Below are positions 20,769 through 32,523 of a stretch of 64,000 bases of DNA, in pieces. The first letter of the stretch is position 1. Every line of letters begins with the position of its first letter. A program made the position numbers and the translations under genes. Under the pieces are notes generated by a model that saw only the letters and a program-made list of their open reading frames with translations, did not search any database and was not told the origin of the DNA. Source of the DNA: Thalassia testudinum (lineage: Eukaryota; Streptophyta; Magnoliopsida; Alismatales; Hydrocharitaceae); assembly GCA_037157565.1 (NCBI GenBank), contig JAZHRO010000012.1:61991501-62055500 (forward strand). Reading direction: 5' to 3'.

Positions 20769-22570
20769 TGATTAGCCCATATTTGTGGGCTATTTAAGTA
20801 TTTAAGTGTCTAGACATTAAGTTAATTTTAATATTTAGATAGCATACATTAGGATGTAAATAAATTAATTCATATATTTTAGCTTAAGTGCATAATTCAT
20901 GCATTTAGAATTAACCTAGGGTTGCATACATTTAATTAGTTAATTAATTAGGTGTACTATTTTAATTAACATAGAATTTAAGGAGTTATGTATAAATAAC
21001 CCTAATTATTTTATTCTTTTCTTCTTCTCCTTTGCAGGTAACTCCTCCGACTCCGCCTCCTCCTCTTGTGCATCACATTGATTCTACGGTGTTTTGAAAT
21101 TCAAATCTGTGTAGCCGTGGCTACAAAAGAGGAGGGGTTGCCATTCAAAGGGAGGCCACCACCCATTCCACCACCGTGCAGCATTCCACCACCGTGGGCC
21201 TCCACGGCCAAGCTCCGTCATACTGTGGGCCGGTAGGGTGATAGACCACCGCGCCAAGAGGATGGACTTGACTACCACCGTGCACGAGCTCCTTGAAGGT
21301 CGCCTACTGTGAGTGCATCTACTGATGCACGACTTGTTACCACCGTCATCAACCATCACCAGCATCCACCTCCATTTTCATCCCCATTCTCTGTTTTTCC
21401 TCCACTCCACCAGAAAGAACCCAAAAAACCACGCCATTCTCGCAGCAGCAGGACTGTGCGTGCCCCTTGCTGCAAATCCAGAACACCTGCAGCTCAGCCC
21501 GCGTGCCTTCCAGCCACGCGCGCAGAGTGCGCTGCACCTCCGCCACCTTGCCCGCGCATGCAGAGCAACTCCAGCCAGCGGCCCTCGCCTCCAGCCGCGT
21601 GCACAAAGCGCGCTACACCTATGCCTACGCGCCTTCTTGCAGCACGCACCCGCATGCGTTGCATCTCCACCGCAGCAGGCGCGTGCGCCCACTTCCAGCC
21701 GTAGCGCACCTTCTTTCCCCCGTGCCTTAGTCGCTGCCTGCACCTCCAGCCAGTGCGCCTCAGCCCTGCCGCCCGCAGTACCCGCGCCCACTTCAGCCCA
21801 CGCGCACCTCCCTGCGTGTGCCCACACCTTGCCTTGCTGCTGCCTGCAGCCTCCGTACTCCCTCCAACAGCTGCTGTGTGCACAAGAGCAACAGCAACCG
21901 CCTCCACCGCTACCACTTCTCTCCTCCATCCAGTCGGCCCAAGCCATCTCACGACGCACCACCGCCACCGCCACGAAGGCCTTGCTTCAGTCGACCTCTT
22001 ATAGGAGTAGCTCCTCGAATGAGCCTCTCTCCCGTGTGTGTGGAGAGAGGTATAATCCTCTGTTTCTACTTGCATTTATATTTACAGGAATTGCCGTTGC
22101 CACATTCATTTTCTTGATTTATTTGGTTAATTTAATTGTGGTGAATTTATGCCCTCATGCTCATGCTTCTAGATAATTATTAAGCCTTCTTATTCATCTC
22201 TATGTGCATTGTATTTAATTTTGAATTACATTTTAGTATACTTGCAAGTGAAAAGTACATGGCATACCCCTTCACATGGCTAATTTTCTTACGTAAAACT
22301 TACATTAACACCCTTTGACTTCTCCATAAATTTAAGGTTTACATTTAGAGATACACAATCATTGTTTGATCTGGCGAATAGTTTAGCGAACTTGATTTTG
22401 ACCTAATTGCGAGTTTAAATAAGTCATTTCCTCCTTGTGTGCACGACCTGCTCTCCTGTGAGTGGTTTAATTGTAATTTTAATTATTTTGTTAAGCGATT
22501 TTCCACCACTTTGATCCTACAACGACAAATCATCTTAATACATTATTCGAAAGCTAAAATCGTCTTATCA
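20769..22570 (+). repeat. Solo LTR D1 (1802 bp) with TSD CCTAG
   Basis: It starts TGATTAGCCCATATTTGTGG and ends ATCGTCTTATCA, flanked by perfect CCTAG repeats (20764-20768 and 22571-22575). D2 is the same family. The TATA box is only about 220 bp into the LTR, which leaves some 1.5 kb of R/U5. The 287-codon plus-strand frame at 21313-22176 lies wholly in R/U5, is Ala/Pro/Ser-rich, overlaps equally long frames on the other strand and is not preserved in D2, so I do not call it a gene. Confidence 0.92.
20991..20998 (+). promoter_or_regulatory. TATA box of solo LTR D1
   Basis: TATAAATAACCCTAATT; D2 has the matching TATAAATAACCCCTC at 31015. Confidence 0.7.
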
Positions 22571-22863
22571 CCTAGGTCCCTGTGAACATTCTTCTTCTTC
22601 ATTTCTTCTTCAGCCGCTTGAACGACTGACGTTCGACGATGTTGTCACCCTCCGATGACCGCTCATCTGATGCCTTTCCACCCTTGCGAAGCTTCTGAAG
22701 CTTGCGCTCACCACCTCAAATCCATCCACCAATCCGGATTACTCATAAATCCTAATTAGGTATAGGCGTTAACTTCACCTGCATCGGCAAATCCGTTCGG
22801 AGGTTAAGCTGCACCTAAACGTAAATTCGTCTGGATTCAAGCCCCTTAGCCATCATCGAACCC

Positions 22864-22871
22864 TATAAATA
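22864..22871 (+). promoter_or_regulatory. TATA box of solo LTR G1
   Basis: CCCTATAAATACCCCTCG, corresponding to CACCTATAAATACCCCC at 39047 in G2. Confidence 0.7.
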
Positions 22872-24975
22872 CCCCTCGAACCCTATGATTTGAGCGGTCT
22901 GTCCCCTATCCTTCCTCCCCAACTGTGGCCGACAATAGGGTATTCCTCTACTACCTCCGACGACCTCTCACCTCTCCTTCGGAGCTCCTCCGTGTGAGGG
23001 ACTCGTCTCTCTCACCTCCTCTTCCTCTCCAGACGGCTGTGATAGAGCCTTGGAGTGCTACATCCCCTTTCTCACCGCCTTCAACTGCTCATCGAAGATC
23101 TATTCCCTTTCTTCTGATTTCATCCTCCATTTTGAGCCTTCGACGGAGCTTCTCACCTCCCTTTTGTCAGGTAAGTAGATCTAACTTGTAGGAGTAAGTT
23201 AGTAGTAGTTAGGAGTAGGATTATCTTAGTTTTAATGTAGATTGGCTTCTTCTCCCTCAGCTACGGCGAGGCCAAGTCCGGCCTCATTGGGATTTCGTTC
23301 GCACTTCCAGGTAATGTTCCACTTTTCTTATGTCTCCACAATCCATTTCCACTTTCTTCCACTCACAATTATCACCTATACTATCTAATACATTTCACCA
23401 TCTCCGGCAACGTCCGCTATCCATGGCGGAGGTCCCCGAGTCTGTTACACACCCATTTAGGGTCCCTCACCACCAGACCATCATATTAGGACCTTAATTA
23501 ACCTCAGATCCATCCTAATTACTCACCTATTCGCCTAAGCCCAGTCATGCTCACCTAGACACCTCACTGTCCATGGTGAGGTGTCTAGAACCTATTCCAC
23601 CTTCAATTGAGGTTTTACAACACCTGGACATCCGCTTAGGAACCTCACCAACCGCTTAATTGCTCCTATAGAGCAACGAATAGTAAACGCCTAATTCACC
23701 CTCCTTCCTGAGCACGCTGTCAATGGTAGCTCAGAAGAGGGTTATCCACCTAATTAAGTAGTTGTAAGGGTAGTCGTCAGCGTAGGGTGCGAAATGAAAC
23801 TGAGAATTTGGGGCGTGGGTGCGTACGTTGCACGTGCCTGCTCATGGGTGTGTGTGTGCGTACGCCTGTGGGCATGTGTGCGTGGGCCCATGAGTGGGCG
23901 TATGGGCCTGGGAGGCCGGTTACTATGCATGAGTTTAAAATGAAGAAAATCCACCAATTAAGAACTAGATCCGAGCTCAAGTAGGGTCCGGTCCCACCCA
24001 ATTGGGCGTTGTGTATCCCCGAACGAGCTTGTGCCGCCCATTAATAAATAATTTTTTATAATTGAAGATTAAATGGGTTAAGAGCTTGCGAAAATGACTA
24101 AGTATGTTGGATATAAGAGAGCACAGTAAAGAGAATGTGAGAGCTTAAGAGGAGATCTTAAGAAAATTGGCTAAGTGTCGCAGCTAAGGCGTAAGAGAAG
24201 AGTAAGGAAATTAAAGAAGGGAAAGAGAGAAGAGTAAAGAGAGTAGGAAAATTGAAGAGAAGAGAAGCACATAAGGCTTAAGAAAAAGAGCTCGATGGAG
24301 AGAGAAAGAGTAATAGCAGAAAGGAAATAAGAAAGAAAAAAGAGAGGGCTGAAGAAGCTTAAGAAAAGAATGAGAAAAGAAAAGGAAGAAGAAATTAAAT
24401 GTCTTGCTTTATTGTTAGCCTTCTAATTGCCATTTTTTTAAGACATCCATTGCTATTTTCTTAGACATCTGATTGCAATATCATTGATATACCTTGTTCT
24501 CCTTTATTATTTTGAGCTTTAAAAGATGTAATAAGGCATTTGCAATCATTTGTTTAGCATTTCCTTGCCTTAATCTTTTGTAATTAGCCATATTTGATGT
24601 AATAAACATGTTTACTTGGTTTTTAATGACAAATCACATGTGTAAATATGTTCTCTATTCATGGAACTTGCATGTGTTAATTTGACTAATTTTTGTGCAA
24701 TATTCATAGGCTTAAAGTATTCTAATTTAATATTTAGTCAATTAATTAGTTCTTAATTATTCCTTAGCAATTAATGGTGAATTAATATTAAGTTATGCTT
24801 CCTAGTGAACAACCTGGACTCAACCAGTTAAAAAGAATTTAAAATCTAAAATGTTAGGTTAACTTGACCTTATACTACACAACTGACATAAAATAAAGTT
24901 AACCTAAGTTACTTCCTCATACGATTAATTAAGTCTAAATAACTTAATTAACTGTGTTGAGGATTTAAACAATCA

Positions 24976-25350
24976 CCACATGAGGAGCCATCAGTAACAG
25001 CAGCTCCCGCTCCACCCTCACGGAGTCACCAAGGGAGCCGAGCAGGGAGGTAGAAGCGTTGAGCGTCCGCAGAGGAGCTGCCTCCACCCAAGCCTCGAGC
25101 AGCGCGTCTATGACCCGATATCCATCAGGTATTCTAAGTGGACTCAAAGGGGGTGGTAACCCCAATGGGACATCCTCCGCCTCATCCCCGCTTGGGTCTA
25201 GAAGGGTAAATGTAGTTGTCTCCCTCGCAACAAACGTCTCCAAGCTCCCCTATGGACGCTTTGAGGGAACTTGCTCCGCCTCCTCTTTGTTGCTGGCCTC
25301 CCTCCTCTTGAACTCTCCAAATGCAAGAGGAGACCTTCTTCTTACCTTGT
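24976..25350. other. Unassigned DNA X (right part)
   Basis: This is the continuation of X beyond solo LTR G1, up to the H LTR start. A minus-strand frame (25243-24965, 92 codons) spans most of it but shows no domain I recognise. The stretch is too short to judge. Confidence 0.3.
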
Positions 25351-26824
25351 TGATGAGGTGAGACTCATCATAGCTAAAATGCCCAAGTTAAGCTAAAAAC
25401 TAGGTTAAACACTACATAATTAACACAAGAAATGAGTTAAGTGTGAGAAATAATAGAAATGACCTAAAACAGCAACTTGGTGTTAAAAAAGCATAATTAG
25501 GTCACAAAATGAGATAGTTTATTTAAAAATGTACAATGATAATCCAATTGCAAATTAAACACATGTTTGAGTTTAAAAGTACAAATCAAAGGTTGAATTA
25601 ACTTCCTAAATGTTCCATTGTGCTTCAATAAAATCTTGGCTGCATTTGGACATCATTAGGACCTTGCATTTTTTATTTTACATATAGTCCTCAATGCATT
25701 AACATTTTATTCACTTAGAAAACCTCCAAGGACCCCTTTGATAACCTCTAGGGACATATCTAAAAGATTTGAGGACCGTGCAGCCATCATTCTTCACCAC
25801 TAATGGGCTTGTTTGCAAATCTTCACCCCTTCGCCCTTAAGGGTTTCTTCACAAATTTTCCCTTTTCACCTGCAGCCAACGGGTCCACTGTTTATCGCAA
25901 GAACACAGCCAATCATGGCCATTGTTCCCATGCAGCTTTGATCCTGCAGTAGATCTTCATCCATTTTGCATGCGCATTTGCACATAGCTTCACCGTGTTC
26001 CCTATATCTAATCCTATGACGCATCTTTGATTTTAAACTTCGTCCCCTCCTCATCTCTTCATCCCACCGTTAAACCTAGGTGCACCTAATCCCACCCTCA
26101 CGGTGACCACAATCACTGAAGTACTTAATTAAGGACCTTCCTAGGCTCGGGTGTACGCAATTGGCTCCCTCCTACATTCTCGAGCAGGTCACCTTCGTCC
26201 CTCTGGTAACCTCTCCTCATAGCCCCTGTTCCACTGCTGTGGCAAAAGGAACATCACTTTCCTTCGATCTTCCTCGCCGCTAAGGACCACATAGAACCTG
26301 ACGGTGACCTAGAGCTTCTCTAGCAGGCTTTCACTCCATCGGAGCTTCCTCCTCCAGTTCTTCCTCTCCATTCGTCGGGTGGAGATCCACAGGTCCCATT
26401 CGTCCACTTATATTAGGTTTTGCATGCTTTCTAGAGTAGTTGTTAGTGTAATTTAGATTCAGTAGAGTAGAATTTGTGAGATAGTTCATGGATTCAGTAG
26501 TTAATTAGTGGTAGATTAGTGTAGTGAACCTGCACCTCCTCTGATCTATTCCGATCAGAGGAGATGAATTTGCTGGCATCCAACTGATCATACAGCTTCC
26601 TCATCATCCCATTGTCGTATTCATTTCTTTCCCTTGAAGTTTTACTCCATAATTCACCCCACCCATTAAAGTTGAATTAGATATGAAGTTCACCAACTTT
26701 AGGATCCAATTCATGCTCAGACCCATCTAGGGGTCTTCTTATTCACTTCAGATGCTCACAAGGACCCGTGATCCAGTTTTAATCAAACTAATTTGCTTGA
26801 TTGACTCGAATTTGGATTTCACGC
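25351..26824 (+). repeat. LTR H, segment 1 of 4
   Basis: The start TGATGAGGTGAGACTCATCA is a fold-back LTR end of the type seen in B, C, E and G. Layout and sequence style follow G2 (for example the TTAGTGTAAT block at about 26448). The LTR seems to be split by I1, D2 and G2 and to end at ACAATAATGACA (43982). The possible TSD is CTTGT (25346-25350) against CTTGA (43983-43987), one mismatch. Total length without insertions would be about 5.7 kb, which is long but known for some Ty3 families. No gene is present. Confidence 0.5.
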
Positions 26825-27723
26825 TGATGCAAAAAGTCATGTGATTTGTAAAAGTGGGTTTTTAATGTCGTTGTAACACGCGAATTTGCATATGCTTTTA
26901 AATTTGTATCCTAGATAGGGGAGTATCTAGGGTCGTCCAAGGAGGCCAAATGCTTGCAAAATTAATTCTCTTTCTTACAAAATAGATCTCAACTTTCTTT
27001 TTGGTATTTTAAATATGTAATTTTTTTTTGTTTTGGAAAAACGAGGGCAAAATGCGAATTGTGGTGGAAAGTACTAACACCTATAATTACTTAACTAAAA
27101 CTTAAGAGATAGATATATCCTCTTCCTAAGCTCACTCTAGGCAAGTGGAGGCCTAGAGTAATTAGGAAGAAGAGGTGAAACAAGTGCTAGAACAAAAACT
27201 ACAATTGCAATAGAAAGTAAAAAGAAGGCAATTTGATTAACTAGAATTTGTGTTCTTTTCAAAGACAAGTAGAGAAATGCTTCTACTAGAAATGAAAAAA
27301 TCTAAAGACAATAAAAGAAACACAAATCCTCTTGCAAAATTTGGTGAAGAAGGGAGTCTTCTTGCTCCAAGCCTAGCTGCTCCTTAGCTTGAAAAGAGGG
27401 CCTCCTTCTTCTCCTTCCTTGAGAGCTCCTCCAAGGTGGATGCTACCGCCTTCAATGCTCTCCTCCAAGGGGTGGGCGTGCACCACCCTCAAAAGCTCCT
27501 CCAAGGTGGCGTGGACCACCCAAGATCTCCTCCAAAGATCTTCCTTGCCTGGCTTCTCCTTTGGCTGGCGTGGCTCAAGAGAGAAGGGAAGAGGGGAAGG
27601 CACCAAAGGGACAAAATATCTCCTTAATCTTCTTCTTCTTCTCTCTTGGGCGTGGGCTCTAGGTAGAATATGAGAGTGAATTTGCTAGCCAAGGATGGTT
27701 TGAATGGTGGTGGGTAGTGGTCA

Positions 27724-27730
27724 TTTTATA
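27724..27730 (-). promoter_or_regulatory. Probable TATA box of LTR I1
   Basis: The minus strand reads CCCTATAAAATGACC, about 1.34 kb into the LTR. Confidence 0.5.
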
Positions 27731-28109
27731 GGGTAGGATGAGGGGTTAAGGTGCCTCTTGAAATGGAGGGCTAAGATGGGAGGATGGAGGTGGTTAGATG
27801 ATCTTAGGGTTAAGGATGGTTGGCGCCACCTAAGGGGTGTAAGGGGGGTAGTTAGGGTTGGTAAAGAGGCACATAAAAGTGGCGCCAACCATGGAGAGAT
27901 GCCATGGGTTGGCGCCAACTTTGTGGCTTCTAGAAGGTGGGATTATGTGGAGGGTGGAGATGGGTTTAAGGGGAGATGTATGGTGGAGATGAAGGGGATT
28001 TTTGGAGGGAAAAGTGGCGCCAACAAAGGGGTAGTTAGGGTGGTTTTGGTGCCACTTTTAGGTGCCTTTTGGAGGTGGTGGGTAGGCTAGGTTGGCACCA
28101 AGTAGGGTT

Positions 28110-28850
28110 AGCTTATGTGGAGCTTAGGTGGAGCTAGTTGGTGGAGTTGTTAGGTAGGGTTTTTGGGTGGTACAAGCCAAGGAAGCTGGAGCATAGCTAA
28201 GCTAAGCTAAGCTAGCTTAGCTAATGGTGGAGTAGAGGAGGAGGTGTTGGAGCTAGGGTTTAGAGGGAGGAGCTGGTTCTGAAGAGTTCGGAGCTGAAGT
28301 GGAGCTGGTAGCTGCTGAAGAGGTCAACATGGGGCTACTCCAGTTGGCTTAGCTTGCTAGTTCTTTGCTAGCTACTAAGCCAAGCTAAAGTGAGCTGGCT
28401 TCTATTGAATGGAGCTAAGGTGAGCTAGGTCTAGTACTCCCAGGGAGGATTGAGCTGGTTGAGACAGCTAAGGTAGCTTAGCTCAATTAGCTTGAGCTAA
28501 GCTGGGTCCCCGGGAGCTGGACTTGAGCTTCCTAAGCTGGGATGAGTTCTTCTTCAGCTGGCTGGAGTTGAGTGGAGTTGGATGTAGCTGGATTTGAGCT
28601 GGGGTGAACTCCAGTCAACTCAGCTGAGCTAGCTAGAGCTCCCTGTGGACTAGTGAGAGCTAAAATGAGCTAGACTCAACTAGGTTGAGCTGACTTGAGC
28701 TAAGGTGAGGTAAGATAAATTCTCTTGAGCTGCCATTCAGCTGAGATAAGCTGAATGGAGTTGGGATGAGCTAACCCTAGTTCAAGTGAGCTAGGTTCCA
28801 GCTGTGGTAAGCTGGATCTGAGCTAAGTTCCAGCTAGTCTGAGCTCCTCC
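28110..28850 (-). repeat. Degenerate AGCT-core array in U3 of LTR I1
   Basis: I count about 52 AGCT tetramers where about three are expected by chance, mostly in the contexts TGAGCT, TAGCTA and AAGCTAAG. Spacing is irregular. I2 has the corresponding array at about 51100-51850. Confidence 0.85.
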
Positions 28851-29067
28851 TTCACCATTTGCCTTCTTGAGTGCTAGGGTTTTAGGGATCTATATATTTG
28901 TTCATCCCTAACACTCACAAAAACACATTAAAACAACAAAAGAAAATACAATGCATGCCTAACCTAGTTAATGCCTAAATGCAGCCCAAAAACCCATTTG
29001 CGAAGTAAAATCCTAAGAGCTAGGTTTGTTTTAATGCATAAGAATGATGATAAACTGGAGTTTATCA

Positions 29068-30771
29068 CATGCACAATCACAAGATTTTGGATCAATTTGA
29101 CCTTAAATGGATTTAATCGAGAAAATTGAAGTTGCTTTTATTTGATTGTGTTCATTGCGATGATGCTGAGCTGCTTTGATTTAACTTCCTTTCTCAGATG
29201 AGCTTTTGCCCAATTTGAACGTTAGTTATTGATTTCTGGAAGTTTGGTAGCTTAAGCCAATGAGAATTAGATGCACTGATTCAAGGCTCAAGCAATGAAC
29301 CAATGGTTTTTACATGGTTGCCCAGAGCTCCTGTACACCAATATATGCTGTGCAGGAACTCTAGATATTGAAAACATCTTGGCGAGCAAGATCAAAAGGC
29401 CTTTTGGGCGATATGGTTTTTAGATTCAAATGGATTTCAATATGTTGATTAAGGTCAAAATGAGGCCCAAATGATCTTAATGAAGGTTTTGTTTAATTTA
29501 TAAGTGGATTTAATGACTAGTTCAATCTAATTCTTTGGCACTGTCTTTGGCAAAGAGAAAAGGAATGAACTAGGGTTTATGAGTTTCTTGGATTTGTGAT
29601 TAGATTTCAATTAATTTCAGACCATCTGAGAGTATTTGCAATGATTTGGAATGGGAATTGCATGAGTTTCAGACTTTGATTTGACAGATACACAAGCAGC
29701 AGTAGTTGTTTTATCTCTTCTGATTTAGAGGTTTCACAGTCTGACCTCAAAGTGGATTTGTGGATGAGTTATTTCCCTATTTTAAGCAGCAATCAATTGT
29801 TCAATTTGGCTAAGATAACAGCAAGAACAATAGCTCTTAGCTGCTGATGTTGGGTAGAAATTGTTGCCATTGGATAATAGCAATGGCAGCAGCTAGGTTG
29901 GGTTTTGAAAGATTTGAACAGGCAGAAACTCAAGGAAATTGGGTAGGGATTTGAGTTTTTATGAAGCTGACCTATGTATTATGATAGTGCTCACGTGAAC
30001 AAGCATTCATGTACCTTGAATTGATTTAAATTCAATTAGAATTGCCTGTACATTTGATTTGAAGCCTTTGTCAACTATGTTTCAGTGATTAATTGCCCAT
30101 TATGTAATTTTAATGGAATTCATTATGAAAATCCAACTTTCATGCTCCATCATTTTTCTTAATGTCTGCTGGATATGTTTATAGTTCCACATCCTTCTCC
30201 AGCCATTTGACTTAGCTTTGAGGCACTAAGTTCCATTTTTAAAACACTTGTCAAGGACTAAATGGAGTTAACTTGTACATAAATAAAATACATAAAAAAA
30301 TAAAAAAAATAAAGATGTCTTGAGTAGGATTAGTTATTTTTCTAAGTGTTCACCAAATTTCAACGTAATCTGAACCCCCAGTTTGGTAGAACATACCAAC
30401 TGACGATTTAGTTTACTTTGGAATTTAATAACAAAACCTAACTCAAAAATGCCAAAAAGAAATCTTCTCTCTCATCTCACTCTTTCTCTCTCATCCCTTA
30501 TCTCTATTATATATATATAAACTATAAAAATCAAAAAATCTCCAAAAATGCCCAAAAATATCTTGTATATTGTGTATATACTTATAAATATCATTTAAAA
30601 CTAAGCTAAATGCATATAGTGTAAAATATGTACATAATGTATATAAATAACTTATATATATATTAAATTAAGTATTTAGAATGATTTATTGTATATATAA
30701 CTTTATAACATAATTATATATTAATTTATATAACTAAATGTATATTATCATAAGTAATTATACAAACCTAT
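29068..30771 (+). repeat. LTR H, segment 2 of 4
   Basis: This lies between solo LTR I1 and solo LTR D2. It is AT-rich, has no credible frame, and has small simple repeats near 30290-30310 (AAATAAAA) and 30510-30520 (AT). It is assigned to H by position and base composition. Confidence 0.4.
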
Positions 30772-31014
30772 TGATGAGCCCATATTTGTGGGCTATTTAG
30801 ATATTTAAATGCCTAGATATTAAGTTATTTTTAACATTTATTTAGCATGTATTAGGATGTAAATATATTAGTTTATGTTTTTAACTTAATTGCATAATTC
30901 ATGCATTGCATTGATAATTAAATGCATTTAGAATTAAGTTAGAATAGCTTGTGAGTGCATTACATGTATTATTTGGTTTTAACATAGAAAGTAAGGGTTT
31001 GCATATAAATAACC

Positions 31015-31022
31015 CCTCATTT
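31015..31022 (+). promoter_or_regulatory. TATA box of solo LTR D2
   Basis: CATATAAATAACCCCTC, about 240 bp into the LTR as in D1. Confidence 0.7.
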
Positions 31023-32401
31023 CTTTTCTTTATTTTATCTCCAATGGATGCACGAAGGGGAGTTGCATCAGCTACAATGCACAAGAGACAATCATGGATC
31101 TCTGTTCCCAACGATGTCTGTGCGCTTCACCTCCTCTTTAACTAATGTCCGACCTCATGCATCCTCCTGAAGCATAAAAGAAGACTCCAGCCACTACTAC
31201 CAGTAGGCCTCCACCCCCACTCCACTACTGCGCAGAGAGTCAAGCTCTCCACACCACCATCGCCGACCTCAACTGTGTGCACAAGTCCACACCACTGCGG
31301 GCAAGTAGGGTGACAGACTGTCACGCCATCAATGGCTATGCAGATTACCGTGAGCACCTTAGCATGCACTACCACCATCACCAACACCAGCAACCACCGA
31401 TATAACCACGCACCAGCAGCCATCCACACTCATTTAAGATGTCTGGGATTGTTCTCAGACGTCTGACCTCCCAATAGCCACCCAATCTTCTTCTCCTTTC
31501 TTCTTCTTCCTCTACTTTTTTTTTTCTCTTCACCAAAAGAAGAACCCATCACCACCTTAACGTGCCCCAACAGCGCCCCTGCTACACGTGCCCCCTTGTC
31601 GCTCCACCGCGCAGCACCGTCCTCTCCCATCCTCATCGCGCGCACCCTCACACCCGCATGTAGCAGCCAGCAGCGTGCCATCGTCGCACCTACGTGCGCT
31701 GAGAGCACGCTGAAGGTTCTACCCTTGTACTAGGAGGGGTGAGATCAGCGTGACAAAAAAAATGCGGAATTGAAAATATATAAAGCAATCTCACAAAAAT
31801 AAGCAATCACACAATGTACACAAAGATTTTTAGGTGGAAACCCAAACCGGGTAAAAACCACCACCTAACCCTCTCGAGTTAGGATTTTCCGATCAACCTA
31901 GTTGATCAAATCCACTAACCGAATCACTTTGAACGAGGGTGATTCAACCTCAATACAACCACGCTACAAGTACGAGGGTAGCGTTCCTCAACCCCTTCTC
32001 TCCACGAGAAGGATTTTGTCCCACGAAGGAGACGGGAATTCGCAAAGCGAATACCCAACCAAAATACAAAGATAAAATAAACAACAGTCCTATAGAGCCA
32101 ACAAAATTAAACCTAGCTTCTATAGGAAATAGGAAACTCCCCTTTGCAAGGAGTGCGTCGACGATGACGCGGTGCGTGTGCCACGCGATGGCGCTACGTC
32201 GCTCTCGTTATCAACAGCGGGAGAGCGGGCGCGCAAACTGTTTGATGCTCTCAAGATGTAGAGCTTGAGCTTGGAGAGCAAGAACTTCTTGGACACAAGA
32301 GTGTGAAAATGTGTAGCTAAGTGTATCCAAGTGTATTTCTAAGTGTCTCTTATGTTTCTCTTCTTGTGTTCTAAGTGTATTTGTGTTACAAAGGTTCCCC
32401 T

Positions 32402-32409
32402 CTATTTAT
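32402..32409 (-). promoter_or_regulatory. TATA box of the lower L LTR
   Basis: The minus strand reads CCTCTATAAATAGAGGGG, itself nearly palindromic. The AGACGTCT array begins about 115 bp upstream of it. Confidence 0.75.
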
Positions 32410-32523
32410 AGAGGCCTTAGGAAGGTTTTGGAAGGCTTGGAAAAGCTTCCATAGCCGTTGGGTGCAAAGCCCAAGAAAATCAGGCCGAAATCAGGACAAT
32501 GATTGCATTTGACAGGGTCATCA

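Larger units (their letters stand above)
20284..24975 (+). repeat. Solo LTR G1, interrupted by solo LTR D1
   Basis: It starts TGATGAGAGGCTCATCATGG and ends AAACAATCA. The flanks are CTACA (20279-20283) and CCACA (24976-24980), a TSD with one mismatch. Removing D1 and one TSD copy leaves about 2.9 kb. It is the same family as G2 (38264-42230): same start, same TATA context (22864), same TTGTGTATCC module (about 24009) and same end region with CCTAGTGAAC and CTGGACTCAA. R/U5 carries a purine-rich tract at about 24100-24390 and a GTGTG-rich stretch at about 23820-23900. No gene is present. Confidence 0.75.
26825..29067 (-). repeat. Solo LTR I1 (2243 bp), minus orientation
   Basis: On the minus strand it starts TGATAAACTCCAGTTTATCA at 29067, a perfect fold-back, and ends at 26825. 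The flanks CACGC (26820-26824) and CATGC (29068-29072) are a TSD with one C-to-T change. The TATA box is at 27730-27724. U3 holds about 50 AGCT tetramers in some 750 bp (28110-28850) and, nearer the TATA box, repeated TTGGCGCCAA-like palindromes (27813, 27890, 27911, 28015, 28049, 28095). A second copy of the family is I2 at 49949. The frames at 27373-28090 overlap on both strands and are not genes. Confidence 0.75.

Noticed and set aside
21313..22176. 287-codon plus-strand frame in LTR D1
   Set aside because: It is Ala/Pro/Ser-rich, lies in the R/U5 of a solo LTR, overlaps long frames on the opposite strand and is not kept in D2.
24965..25243. 92-codon minus-strand frame as a gene
   Set aside because: No recognisable domain, and its 3' end enters LTR G1.
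31939..32268. 109-codon frame found twice (also 35216-35545)
   Set aside because: It recurs only because both copies lie in the two LTRs of element L, and it runs against the element's sense strand.
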